Below, one piece after another: positions 1 through 8,500 of a stretch of DNA of 35,755 bases (position 1 is its first letter; each line of letters starts with the position of its first letter). The notes under the pieces were generated by a model. The model searched no databases. It was not told the DNA's origin and worked only from the letters and a program-made list of their open reading frames with translations. The position numbers and the translations under genes were made by a program. The stretch is from Pedosphaera sp. (GTDB lineage: Bacteria; Verrucomicrobiota; Verrucomicrobiia; Limisphaerales; F1-12-MAGs170), in NCBI GenBank assembly GCA_009695275.1, contig SIBF01000023.1, positions 1-35,755 on the forward strand. The letters run 5' to 3'.

Positions 1-132
1 CTCATCCGAACCGGACTTCAAGCGCTGCTGCGACGGACGGTCAAAGAACCCCTGCCGGTCATTTTCGAAAACGTCGCCGACCATTTAGAGCTGGGACTTA
101 CTTGGCTCAAACAACGCAACTTCAGGTTGTGA
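1..132 (+). CDS. C-terminal fragment of an unidentified protein (cut by window edge)
   Basis: Frame 1 is open from the first base to a TGA at 130-132 and encodes about 43 residues ending in LKQRNFRL. The composition is a normal mix of hydrophobic and charged residues (for example PLPVIFENVADHLELGL), as expected for the end of a folded protein. The open stretch is too short to be certain it is coding. It would converge with the spermidine-synthase-like gene, leaving about 150 bp between the two stops. I cannot assign a family. Confidence 0.45.
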   Translation, partial: LIRTGLQALLRRTVKEPLPVIFENVADHLELGLTWLKQRNFRL

Positions 133-285
133 AACAAAAAGCCGTGATTCCCACGGGCAGTCTGGCGCAATAATCCGTTGGACAAACCTCCCAACTTTCC
201 CATTCCACGGGCGATTCGCTCACTCCGACAACCAATCGCTCACTGTCTGTCATTGGTGAGTTGCCCTCAGCACAAACTCTCCCAC

Positions 286-2988
286 CTATTGCTTTTCCAA
301 CTGCTCCAACATGCGGCGCGCCACACCCCGTCCAGGTTGAGCCTGATCCAGCTCCTCCAAAACAGACCTGGCTTGGACTCGATTGGCTCCCCAGTTTTGC
401 CGGGCCCACGTCAGAGCCTGTGCATAGCCCAATGTGAAATTGGTGCTGCGTCGGGCACTTTCCACAAACGCGTTCAAAGCCCCCGGTTCCCGCCCGTCCG
501 ATTCATCCACCAAACCCTGGATGTAAACATCACGCGCCGACATAAAGTCACCCAACTCGGAAACGAATGAAAATTTCCAATCATCTGTACCATTGACCAG
601 CGATGCCGGACTCGATGTGAGGTTTCGGATTACGACTGATAATCGCTCGTGAGCTGGCCGTCTCGGACCATAGCTCCACGCCGGTGCGCTGAAAAGCACC
701 ACGGGATGATCATCGGAGTTCAGTGGGCCACCGCCCGCGAATTGGCGAATCGCATCTGTGTTTCCGAGAAACCCGCCAAACAATTCCAAAGTATTCCGAA
801 GCTGGACGCCCTTTAACGCTGCAAGCAATGCCTCGTCACTCACCCGTTGCTCCAGGTAGTCGGGCGGATAAGTCCGTGGCTCCATGGTTCCAATCAACCC
901 AAGCACGGGAGTGTCGATATTGTAACGCAGCAACCAGGCACTCGTGTTGGGAAATACTTCAAGAAATGTACGAGTGATGGTTTTCAGCACCTCTTCGTCG
1001 AGTTGATACAGGGGGAGCCATTGGCAGAATGTTCCTCCCGACTCCAGAACCGAACGGATCGCCGCGAAATGTTCCCGCGTGTAGAGAAGACCGGCTCCGT
1101 CACGCGATGGATGGAACAGATCGGCGACCACCACATCATACCGGTTGGTTGTCGTGCGAACGAATCGACGCGCGTCCGCGACATGGATCCTCAACCGCTC
1201 GCCCGCGTTGCCAGCGGAATTCTCTGGAGAAAACAAACCGCCGACGTCAACCACTTCAGGCAACAGCTCAACACCGTCCGCGCGAAGCCCCGGGTGGGTC
1301 GCACTGGCTGCAAACGTGATGCCCGTGCCGAGTCCCAGAAACAGCGCGCGTTTCGGCGCAGGGTGCAGCAACAATGGGATGTGAGCATGACGCCTCTCCG
1401 CAAGCGCAGCTCCAGTCCCTCCCATCGCAAAGCGATGATTGACCACAAGACTGCGATTGCCATCCGCATAACGGATGACGGCCACGGAATCCATTCTACC
1501 CTCGCGATAGCTCATCAACGCCCCGCCCGGCGGCAACGACGGCGCTTGAAGATGGCGCGGCAGAAGCAAACCAATGAAGCTCGGCAGAAGGACCAAAGCC
1601 CGCCAATTTGTCCGCATTTGAATGCAAGCCAGGAGCAGATAACCCGTCACCAATCCCACGAGAGACCACTTGAAACCGACCATGGGAATCAGCAGCACAC
1701 CGAACACAAACGGCGCCAGCGCACATCCGAAAGTATTAGCCGCGGTAGCACTTCCCACCCAGGCGTCTTCATTGGCAGCTTTCTGAACCAGGTGCGCGAA
1801 CAAAGCGCCCATCAAGCATGTTGGCCCGGCGAACACGAGTGCCTCCACAAAAACTTCCCCAGCAATCCCACTTGCGACGGACACTCCAAGAAAGCCGCGC
1901 GTGAAGTCGTAAATGCCACGGGCAAACGCCAGCGGAATCATTCCCATGACACAAGTGAAAGCCAGGCCCAGAAACAACATCTTCTCCAGTCTCAAAGGTT
2001 CAATCTTCAAGCACCGCTTCTGGTAAACCGCCGCGCCAGTTGCCGTGCCCAGTAGATAAACCATCAATGCTGAAGCGAACGTATAAACCGTGTTTTCCAA
2101 TACGTTGGCGAGAACGCGAATCGATACAATTTCCCAGCCGATACCCAGAAGCCCCGTGAACCCTAACATCAGGAGAAGCACGACACGTGATCTGCCGCCG
2201 ATCCGTTTCCTCGCTTGTTCTCGTGGCACAGCTCCTCGTTCAACACCAGTGCTTCGACCATGCCTCGAATTGGATTTTTCGCCAGCAGTGCCAACAAGGG
2301 ATTCCTCGAAGCCGGCAGTTCCTATATCCTCGATCCAATCTTCCTCATCACTCGAATTGCGCCCCAACCACCAGGCCCCGGCCGCACAGGCAAAATTGAC
2401 GAATGCAAAAACCATCAATGACGAACGAAAGCCGAACTTGGGCAATACCATGAACGTCGAAAAGCCCACACCAGCCAAAGCGCCAATCGTGTTCGCCGCA
2501 TAGAGAGTCCCAACGATTTTCTTATCTCCGAGCATTCGCGTGGCAAACCGGATCATCGCCGGCCACGTTGCTCCCATCGCGCAGGTGGCAGGAAGCAAAA
2601 CAACCAACGGAACCAGGAATGCCACGAGCCAATGCCGCCCGAGAGAAGGCTCCTCACCGATCATTCTCGCTCCGAGAGCGTCCACCAGGGGAACCAGGCT
2701 CATTGTTACCAACGCCCAACAACCAATGATCAATTCCAACCAAACATAGAGTTCCCCTGCCCGCCTGAGCCGGCCTGCGAGAGAATCTCCCAGCCAACCG
2801 CCAAGTGTAAGTCCACCGAAAAACGCAGCCACCACCGCAAGCATCGCAGGGACTTCGTGCCCAAGCGCATTGGTGAACAGACGCGTCCAGACCGTCTGGT
2901 ACGCGAGCCCGGACGCGCCTGAGAGAAGGAAAAGCACGAAGCAACCCTTCATGGGGTATCCAAAATTTGAAGACTCGCGCCTGGCCAT
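286..2988 (-). CDS. Membrane-bound spermidine synthase-like protein (MFS-like TM region fused to a SAM-binding domain)
   Basis: The 900-residue product opens with hydrophobic segments typical of fused MFS/spermidine-synthase proteins (FLLSGASGLAYQTVWTRLF near residue 20). Roughly 10-12 membrane segments extend to about residue 480. A soluble domain follows at about 490-740 with a Rossmann SAM-binding glycine motif (FLGLGTGITFAA), an acidic residue ending the next strand (ADGVELLPEVV) and a late acidic motif (VVVADLFHP). This order matches the spermidine synthase fold. The last 150 or so residues are helical and could be TPR-like. Members of this family are often annotated as spermidine synthase, but the real acceptor is usually unknown, so polyamine synthesis is only a possibility. 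The ATG at 2988 is the track start; a second ATG 12 codons in is also plausible. It diverges from the Yip1-like gene. Confidence 0.85.
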   Translation of the reverse strand: MARRESSNFGYPMKGCFVLFLLSGASGLAYQTVWTRLFTNALGHEVPAMLAVVAAFFGGLTLGGWLGDSLAGRLRRAGELYVWLELIIGCWALVTMSLVPLVDALGARMIGEEPSLGRHWLVAFLVPLVVLLPATCAMGATWPAMIRFATRMLGDKKIVGTLYAANTIGALAGVGFSTFMVLPKFGFRSSLMVFAFVNFACAAGAWWLGRNSSDEEDWIEDIGTAGFEESLVGTAGEKSNSRHGRSTGVERGAVPREQARKRIGGRSRVVLLLMLGFTGLLGIGWEIVSIRVLANVLENTVYTFASALMVYLLGTATGAAVYQKRCLKIEPLRLEKMLFLGLAFTCVMGMIPLAFARGIYDFTRGFLGVSVASGIAGEVFVEALVFAGPTCLMGALFAHLVQKAANEDAWVGSATAANTFGCALAPFVFGVLLIPMVGFKWSLVGLVTGYLLLACIQMRTNWRALVLLPSFIGLLLPRHLQAPSLPPGGALMSYREGRMDSVAVIRYADGNRSLVVNHRFAMGGTGAALAERRHAHIPLLLHPAPKRALFLGLGTGITFAASATHPGLRADGVELLPEVVDVGGLFSPENSAGNAGERLRIHVADARRFVRTTTNRYDVVVADLFHPSRDGAGLLYTREHFAAIRSVLESGGTFCQWLPLYQLDEEVLKTITRTFLEVFPNTSAWLLRYNIDTPVLGLIGTMEPRTYPPDYLEQRVSDEALLAALKGVQLRNTLELFGGFLGNTDAIRQFAGGGPLNSDDHPVVLFSAPAWSYGPRRPAHERLSVVIRNLTSSPASLVNGTDDWKFSFVSELGDFMSARDVYIQGLVDESDGREPGALNAFVESARRSTNFTLGYAQALTWARQNWGANRVQARSVLEELDQAQPGRGVARRMLEQLEKQ

Positions 2989-3115
2989 AAAGTGAGATTA
3001 GCGGCCTCATTGGAGAAGCTTCCAGATAAACTCTTTTCCCTATGACATGAAAACTGCTGAAAACCCGCTTCAATTTCGTTGTCATCATCGAGTCCGCTCC
3101 TAAACTGCCGATCCG

Positions 3116-3706
3116 ATGATCAGGGTTATAGCATTGATTTTTGCACCGTTCCGCACCTGGACGAAAATTGCGGAAGCACAACGAGGTGTTCTTTTCGTCC
3201 TCTGTCTATCCTTTCTACCGTTGATGCTGGGCTGTGTCGCCGCGGAAACCTATTCTCTGATTCACTGGGGCGAACCACGTGGCGCGTCGGAAAACTTGGT
3301 GAGAATTTCCCAGACCATCGCAGTGCGTTACGCCATTGCTCAAGTGTTGCTTTTGACCACATGCGTGTTCTTCAGCGCTTACGTCCTTCACGCCGTTGCT
3401 GAAAGTTTTCATATCACCACTCGTTTCTACCAATCGTTCGCCGCAGTGGTTTACGGAATAAGTCCGCTCGTGCTGATGCGATTGTTGGATGCGTGGCCAG
3501 CCATTCCGTCCTGGGGTTGCTGGGCGTTTGGAGTCCTGCTTTCGATCTCAGCGCTTTACAACGGCGTCGCTCTGATGCTGCGACCTGAACAAACCAAAGG
3601 CCTTGGTCTTTACCTCGTCACCGCAATAATCATCGTGCTGTCCACCGGAGTCTCCCACTTCGTAGCCCAGGCAGTGTTGCACGAAAAGATCTTCCGTAAC
3701 CTCTGA
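3116..3706 (+). CDS. Yip1-like integral membrane protein
   Basis: The 196-residue protein has about five hydrophobic segments: FVLCLSFLPLMLGCVAA, AIAQVLLLTTCVFFSAYVL, a PLVLMRLLDAWPAI-type segment, GVLLSISALYNGVALML and VTAIIIVLSTGVSHFVA. The N-terminus (IALIFAPFRTWTKIAEAQRG) resembles the start of bacterial Yip1-domain proteins, where an amphipathic lead with FxxP/W precedes the first membrane segment. The function of bacterial Yip1 proteins is not established. The gene diverges from the spermidine synthase-like gene (about 127 bp apart) and converges with the kinase-MurQ gene. The family call rests on pattern and topology only. Confidence 0.6.
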   Translation: MIRVIALIFAPFRTWTKIAEAQRGVLFVLCLSFLPLMLGCVAAETYSLIHWGEPRGASENLVRISQTIAVRYAIAQVLLLTTCVFFSAYVLHAVAESFHITTRFYQSFAAVVYGISPLVLMRLLDAWPAIPSWGCWAFGVLLSISALYNGVALMLRPEQTKGLGLYLVTAIIIVLSTGVSHFVAQAVLHEKIFRNL

Positions 3707-3714
3707 AAGAGGTT
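3698..3714 (+). terminator. Short perfect hairpin at the Yip1-like stop codon
   Basis: AACCTCT-GAA-AGAGGTT is a perfect 7-bp stem with a 3-nt loop, and the stop codon TGA lies across the loop. It sits between two convergent genes, where a bidirectional terminator would be useful. There is no T-tract on either side, so intrinsic termination is not demonstrated. Confidence 0.25.
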
Positions 3715-3791
3715 GATGCCGACCGCCACAGCCTCCGGACTCTGAAGACCACCCCGTAAGAGGATAGCCAAATCCAGTCCGTGGCATCACT

Positions 3792-5699
3792 TTAACGGCG
3801 CAATCGTTCCCACGCGCGAGCAACCACCCATCGTTCCTGCTCCAGCGAACGCCGCGCCGTCATTTCATCGGAGCCAGTGAGTTCTCGTAGGATTCTCACC
3901 GCGCGGTCGCGCAGCTTCATATTGGAAGGATTCAAATCCACCATCAGGTTGCCTATGACTTTGCCCAGCCGCGTCATCGCGAGCGTGGTGAAAATATTCA
4001 GCACAAGCTTCGTAGCTGTGCCGCATTTGAGGCGCGTGGAACCAGTCAGGATTTCGGGGCCCAAATCTGGATCGATGACGACATCGGGCTGTAGCGATGG
4101 CTTAAATTCCAAATACGGATTGAACGTGACAAGGATAATCATCGCCCCTCTGACACGGGCCGCTTGCAGAGCACCCCAGACAAATGGCGTCCGCCCACTC
4201 GCGGCAATTCCGACGACAACATCCTTCCGCGACACTGCTCGAAACTCCACAGCCGCGGCACCGGCCGGAGCATCATCCTCGGCACCTTCGACCGCCTGCC
4301 ACAGCGCGTTTCGTCCGCCTGCGATCACCCCCTGAACCAGGTCCGGTGGCGTGCGAAAAGTCGGCGGACACTCGCTGGCATCCAGAACCCCAAGCCGCCC
4401 ACTCGTTCCCGCGCCGAAATAAAAGAGACGGCCTCCGCTCTTGATAGCCGTCACGATGAGCGCGACGGCTTTCTCGATTTCGCGATGTTTGGTGAAGAGT
4501 TTTCCTGCCACGGTCCCTTCCTCACGAAGCATCAAGCGAACGGCTGCCGAGTATGAAAGCTGACTGAGGCGGCGTGAGTAAGAATTGCGAGACTCCGTCG
4601 GGGACAACTGGCTGGATCCTGGGATCAAACCCGCATCCCGAGCCACCGACACCTCATGCCGCGCGCGCGCAGCGACTGCACTTTCTGCGATGCTCACGAT
4701 GCCTGTCTTTCCAAGAATCTTCCGTCCCAGCATCACTGCTCCCCAGACGCTTTCGAGGCTCAGCGGAACACAAATGCATTCACCCCACTGTTCGGAAATC
4801 AAACGTGCAATTTGCCGCCGGAAACGGGGTTGCTGGATCAGCACGCCGCCGACAAACACGAATTCAACTTTGCCACCTCGTGGTGCGAGTTTCTTGGCGC
4901 AAGCCACCGCATCCTTCGCGAGACTATGCGCCGCGCCTTTCAGAATGTCCTGAGCGATTCGGTCTCGCTTTTGTGACGCTTGAAAAACCTCCAATGCCAG
5001 CGCGGCAATCTCTTCTTTGCCGGCCTGTTGCACCCACCCAATCAGGTCGTCAGGAGAGTTGAGCTGAAGCTTGCGAAGCAACCGTTGACCGAGAGAGGAC
5101 CACACTCCATCTCGATCCAGATAATACACCACAGCCTTGAGCGCCCTGAGACCGATCTCAAAACCGCTCCCCTTGTCCCCCAGTATGTGCCCCCAGCCAC
5201 CGATCTTGGCTGTTCTGCCTTCAGGTGCGCGGCCATAACAACAAGAACCCGTGCCGCTCAACACCAGCACTCGAGGAACTTCAATCTCGGCGCTTTGCCC
5301 AGCCGAAAGAGCGCTCTCCAGATCATTCGTGGCATGACAGGGCACTCCCGGCCATACCCGCGCGGCAGCTTCACGCATCCTGGCCCAATCCCGCTCATTC
5401 CGCGCGCCGGCAAGGCATATCGCCACCGCATCTGGAGCCGGACATTCTCGAGCAACTTCCGCCAACCGTCGCCAGAGTTTGGTATCTGTCAGAAGCCGGA
5501 GATTAGCAGGGCCGGTTTCAACTCGTCGAACGACTTTCCCAGACGCATCAACAGCCAGCGCCACAGTCCGCGTTCCGCCACCCTCGATACCAATGACAAT
5601 GTTCGATCGAGTTTGGATCGTCCGATCAGACGGGAGTTTTCCAGCTCTCGCCCTTTGGGAGGCCTTTAATTTGTCACTTCGTGTCGTTACCTTTGCCAT
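3792..5699 (-). CDS. murQ: Bifunctional amino-sugar kinase (BadF/MurK-like) - N-acetylmuramic acid 6-phosphate etherase (MurQ) fusion
   Basis: The 635-residue protein has two enzyme domains. Residues about 34-330 are a BadF/BcrA-type ASKHA kinase, with phosphate-1 motif GIEGGGTRT (about 37-45), a VLSGTGS phosphate-2-like motif (about 146-152), GDKGSG (174-179) and FVGGV (282-286). Residues about 366-635 are a SIS-fold MurQ domain. It contains the family start TESRN, FGAGTSGRLGVLDASECPP (Glu443) and AVEGAED (Glu472), the two regions holding the catalytic acids of the etherase family. MurQ converts MurNAc-6-P to GlcNAc-6-P plus D-lactate. A BadF-family MurNAc/GlcNAc kinase (MurK) is known in Clostridium. 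The fusion would therefore phosphorylate recovered MurNAc and hand it straight to the etherase. It is cytoplasmic. The kinase substrate is inferred from the fusion and could also be GlcNAc. Confidence 0.88.
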   Translation of the reverse strand: MAKVTTRSDKLKASQRARAGKLPSDRTIQTRSNIVIGIEGGGTRTVALAVDASGKVVRRVETGPANLRLLTDTKLWRRLAEVARECPAPDAVAICLAGARNERDWARMREAAARVWPGVPCHATNDLESALSAGQSAEIEVPRVLVLSGTGSCCYGRAPEGRTAKIGGWGHILGDKGSGFEIGLRALKAVVYYLDRDGVWSSLGQRLLRKLQLNSPDDLIGWVQQAGKEEIAALALEVFQASQKRDRIAQDILKGAAHSLAKDAVACAKKLAPRGGKVEFVFVGGVLIQQPRFRRQIARLISEQWGECICVPLSLESVWGAVMLGRKILGKTGIVSIAESAVAARARHEVSVARDAGLIPGSSQLSPTESRNSYSRRLSQLSYSAAVRLMLREEGTVAGKLFTKHREIEKAVALIVTAIKSGGRLFYFGAGTSGRLGVLDASECPPTFRTPPDLVQGVIAGGRNALWQAVEGAEDDAPAGAAAVEFRAVSRKDVVVGIAASGRTPFVWGALQAARVRGAMIILVTFNPYLEFKPSLQPDVVIDPDLGPEILTGSTRLKCGTATKLVLNIFTTLAMTRLGKVIGNLMVDLNPSNMKLRDRAVRILRELTGSDEMTARRSLEQERWVVARAWERLRR

Positions 5700-5843
5700 G
5701 CGATGAGTATTTGCCGGGAGCGCCGATTGCCAAGTGTTTTCCAGGAACCATCGAAGTCAGAGAACTTAATCTTTTCTGCAACTCCTTTGCGTCAACCCGT
5801 GTCCTTGAGCTAGAATGCGCCGGATCAGCGATCGGCACAGCCA

Positions 5844-6479
5844 ATGACAGAAACGAACCAGTTCGCAGAGTTCATGCAAGCGTACCAGAACATGGTATTC
5901 AGCACCGCCGTCAGGCTTCTCGGGAACGAGACCGACGCAAAGGACATCTCGCAGGAGGTGTTCCTCAAGGCCTACGAGCGCTTCAATGACCTCTCCAAAA
6001 GCCCCACCGTTGGAGGTTGGCTCAAAACGGTAACGCGCAACCTTTGCCTCAATCACCTCACCCGCTATCGGGCGCGTTGGCGATTCTTCTCGGAGATGCT
6101 CTCCCCGGATGGCGGGGACGATTTCATCTTTGAAATTCCCGCCGAGGAAACCACAAGCCATCAGGCCAATGAAGCGGATCAACGACGACTGCTGGAACAC
6201 GCATTGCAAAAACTTCCGCCGGCTCAACGCGTCCCACTCGTGCTCTTCCACTTTGAGAATCTCGGTTGTGAGGAAATCGCCCGCAAACTTCGCATCTCCC
6301 TCGCGAAGGTGAAGACCGATATCTTTCGAGGCCGGGAGGCTCTGCGCAAGAAACTCCAGCTCACGCTCGGAAACGATGATGAATTCGACCAATACAAAGC
6401 GCCATCCGTCGTCAACACGGCGAAGCCGGCGGTCAGCAAATCCAATCCGATGCGCTACACTCAAGCGCTCCTGGCCTGA
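5844..6479 (+). CDS. RNA polymerase sigma-70 factor, ECF family
   Basis: The 211-residue protein has ECF architecture. Sigma region 2 is at about 10-80 (MVFSTAVRLLGNETDAKDISQEVFLKAYERF, then VGGWLKTVTRNLCLNHLTRYR). A linker follows, then region 4 at about 120-170 (ALQKLPPAQRVPLVLFHFENLGCEEIARKLRIS, with a helix-turn-helix ending in VKTDIFRGREALRKKL). The C-terminal 35 residues are an extra, probably flexible tail. It should direct RNA polymerase to a small regulon, likely envelope-related given its neighbours. The next gene starts 10 bp downstream and encodes a probable membrane anti-sigma. A GGAACC hexamer about 95 bp upstream resembles an ECF -35 box and could mean autoregulation, but I see no convincing -10 partner. 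Confidence 0.9.
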   Translation: MTETNQFAEFMQAYQNMVFSTAVRLLGNETDAKDISQEVFLKAYERFNDLSKSPTVGGWLKTVTRNLCLNHLTRYRARWRFFSEMLSPDGGDDFIFEIPAEETTSHQANEADQRRLLEHALQKLPPAQRVPLVLFHFENLGCEEIARKLRISLAKVKTDIFRGREALRKKLQLTLGNDDEFDQYKAPSVVNTAKPAVSKSNPMRYTQALLA

Positions 6480-6489
6480 GCAACGTGCC

Positions 6490-6951
6490 ATGAACAAGAC
6501 TCACCAAGAAAAACTGGCTGAACTCATCCACCAGGAGTTGATGAATCTTCCGGAACATCAGGCTCCAACAAACCTCATCCCGGACATCCTGAAACGGATT
6601 GAAGAGCGGCAGCGGTGCTGGTGGAAGCAGGCCTGGACAGAATGGCCATTCACGGCGCGTTTGCTGCTTCTCCCAGCGGCGCTGGCTTGCGGGGGGACAT
6701 TTTTGCTCGTGCTAACGAGCATGTCAAAGTGGCAGTTGATGGATCACACCACAGCTTTCGCTGGAAATTATCTGAGAGCGCTAAGTCCACTCCTGGACCT
6801 GGTCGCGACACTCTCAAGTGCCGCCCTGCTCGCTTTGCAAAGTCTCGAACAGCCCTGGATCATCGGTGCGGCTTCAGTTGTCTTCATGATGTACCTCAGT
6901 TGCGTCGCCCTCGGCACCGCCTGCTTCCGTGTCGCTGCTCAACGGCATTAA
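6490..6951 (+). CDS. Small membrane protein, probable anti-sigma factor partner
   Basis: The start is taken as ATG 6490, 10 bp after the sigma stop, rather than the longer track ORF whose first 38 codons overlap sigma in another frame. This gives 153 residues. The N-terminal 50 are charged and helical (THQEKLAELIHQELMNLPEHQAPTNLIPDILKRIEER). At least two hydrophobic segments follow (TARLLLLPAALACGGTFLLVL near 60-80, and IIGAASVVFMMYLSCVALGTACF near the end). A cytoplasmic helix plus membrane anchor directly behind an ECF sigma gene is the usual anti-sigma layout. I see no clear zinc-binding HxxxCxxC motif, so this rests on position and topology. It lies 4 bp upstream of the next gene. Confidence 0.65.
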   Translation: MNKTHQEKLAELIHQELMNLPEHQAPTNLIPDILKRIEERQRCWWKQAWTEWPFTARLLLLPAALACGGTFLLVLTSMSKWQLMDHTTAFAGNYLRALSPLLDLVATLSSAALLALQSLEQPWIIGAASVVFMMYLSCVALGTACFRVAAQRH

Positions 6952-6955
6952 ATCT

Positions 6956-8500
6956 ATGAAACAAGCCTGTTTCAGCCTCCTGTTCGTCTGCATTAGTCTG
7001 AGTTGTTTGAGTTTCCTTGAGAGCTCTGGCAACGCCGGTGCTCAGGAACCTTCGCCATCAGAAAAAACTATAGAGCCAGCCGTAATCCAGCCGACGGATA
7101 AGGGTAACGAAGCTGACGAAACCGCCATCAAAACCGGCGTCAAGAAGCGCACTCTCATTCGTAACAAACGACACAGTCGCGAGGTCGTAGAAATCGGGCG
7201 ACCAGTCGTCGTTCAGCGCGAGGAAACGAAAGATAACGTCGTCGTCATTGCCGGTGACGCGAAGATTGATGGCATCGTACGGCACGATGTCGTCGTGATT
7301 TCGGGAACAGCGGAAGTGAACGGCGAGATTCAAGGCAACCTCGTGGTGGTGCTTGGTGGAGTGAAGTTGGGTCCGGATGCGAACATTCATCGGGAAACGG
7401 TCGTGATTGGCGGACCCTTTGACGAAGACGCTGGATCCACGATTGGAGGCCAACGCTATTTTGTCAGCTTGAACCAGGCATTACCGAACTTCGGCTGGTT
7501 GCAGCAGTGGTTGACCAAAGGTGTGTTCCTCGCCCGTCCGCTGCCCCCACAGGTTCCGTGGGTGTGGGGAGTTTTCGGATTATTCCTCCTGGTTTACTCG
7601 ATGATGGCGCTGCTTTTCCCGAGGCCGGTGCAGGCGTCTGTCATCGCCATGCAAGAGCGGCCTGTCGGAGCCTTCTTCACCGGAATGCTGGCAGCCTTGT
7701 TGGTCGCTCCGCTTGCTGTGCTCTTATTGATAACAGTGGTCGGCATCCCCGTAATCTTCCTCCTTGCCTGCGCCACCATCCTGGCTTTTCTCGTGGGTAA
7801 GACGGCTGTGTACTCCTACACGGGGCAACAGTTGATCCGTCAATTCAAGCCAGAAGGTGGAGCACTCGTGCTGATGCTCATCCTGGGAGCGGCGCTCTTT
7901 TGTGTCATCTACATGATTCCTGTGGTGGGGTTCCTCGCCTGGGGATTCGCCACCTTGCTCGGACTCGGTGGCGTGGTGCTTGCCGCGTTCCGCGCCATGC
8001 GCCGCGAAGACTCGAGAGTCCCGTTCACACCTCCACCCGTCGTGGTGATGGGTGCCTTGACAGCCGCCGGTTCAGCAGCTGCGAGCAGCGTTCCTCCGGG
8101 AGTTTCCGCAGTGCCGCCGCTGGAGTTAGTGGTGATGCAGCGGGCGGGATTCTGGCGCAGGTTCCTGGCAACCTTCCTCGATTTCATCCTGCTCTCGCTG
8201 CTCATCGCCCTGGCTGGTCCTGCATTTCTATTTGTTTGGGCCGGTTATCACGTCGCGATGTGGACATGGAAAGGAACCACGATCGGTGGAATCGTCATGG
8301 GGATAAAAGTTGTGCGTCTGAATGGATCCCCGGTGAATTTCTCCGTGGCGCTGGTTCGCAGCCTTTCAAGCTTCTTCTCGGCGCTGGTGCTCTTCCTCGG
8401 ATTCTTCTGGGCTGGCTGGGACCGGGACAGGCAATCGTGGCACGACAAAATCGCAGGCACGACCATCGTCCGGGTGCCCAGCGGGACATCGTTGATCTAA
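6956..8500 (+). CDS. Signal-peptide protein with bactofilin-like domain, membrane segments and C-terminal RDD domain
   Basis: I chose ATG 6956 because it begins a clean signal peptide (MKQACFSLLFVCISLSCLSF); the track start at 6929 is a GTG inside the previous gene. The product has 514 residues. After a polar linker, residues about 80-165 show short parallel-beta repeats (NVVVIAGDAKIDGIVRHDVVVISGTAEVNG..) like bactofilin/polymer-forming domains. Next come about four membrane segments (185-345), then an RDD domain from about 405 (RAGFWRRFLATFLDFILLSLL ... WDRDRQSWHDKIAGT). The same order is seen in envelope proteins near sigma/anti-sigma pairs, so a role in envelope stress or organisation is plausible. 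It is probably the third gene of the sigma operon. The last codons overlap the end of dxr by 4 bp on the opposite strand. Confidence 0.8.
   Translation: MKQACFSLLFVCISLSCLSFLESSGNAGAQEPSPSEKTIEPAVIQPTDKGNEADETAIKTGVKKRTLIRNKRHSREVVEIGRPVVVQREETKDNVVVIAGDAKIDGIVRHDVVVISGTAEVNGEIQGNLVVVLGGVKLGPDANIHRETVVIGGPFDEDAGSTIGGQRYFVSLNQALPNFGWLQQWLTKGVFLARPLPPQVPWVWGVFGLFLLVYSMMALLFPRPVQASVIAMQERPVGAFFTGMLAALLVAPLAVLLLITVVGIPVIFLLACATILAFLVGKTAVYSYTGQQLIRQFKPEGGALVLMLILGAALFCVIYMIPVVGFLAWGFATLLGLGGVVLAAFRAMRREDSRVPFTPPPVVVMGALTAAGSAAASSVPPGVSAVPPLELVVMQRAGFWRRFLATFLDFILLSLLIALAGPAFLFVWAGYHVAMWTWKGTTIGGIVMGIKVVRLNGSPVNFSVALVRSLSSFFSALVLFLGFFWAGWDRDRQSWHDKIAGTTIVRVPSGTSLI

Noticed and set aside
847-2055. 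402-codon plus-strand ORF
   Set aside because: It lies antisense to the spermidine synthase-like gene, is rich in Arg, Gln and His with no domain, and is a shadow of the real frame.
4980-5669. 229-codon plus-strand ORF antisense to the kinase-MurQ gene
   Set aside because: No recognisable domain or start signal; the opposite frame has clear kinase and MurQ motifs.
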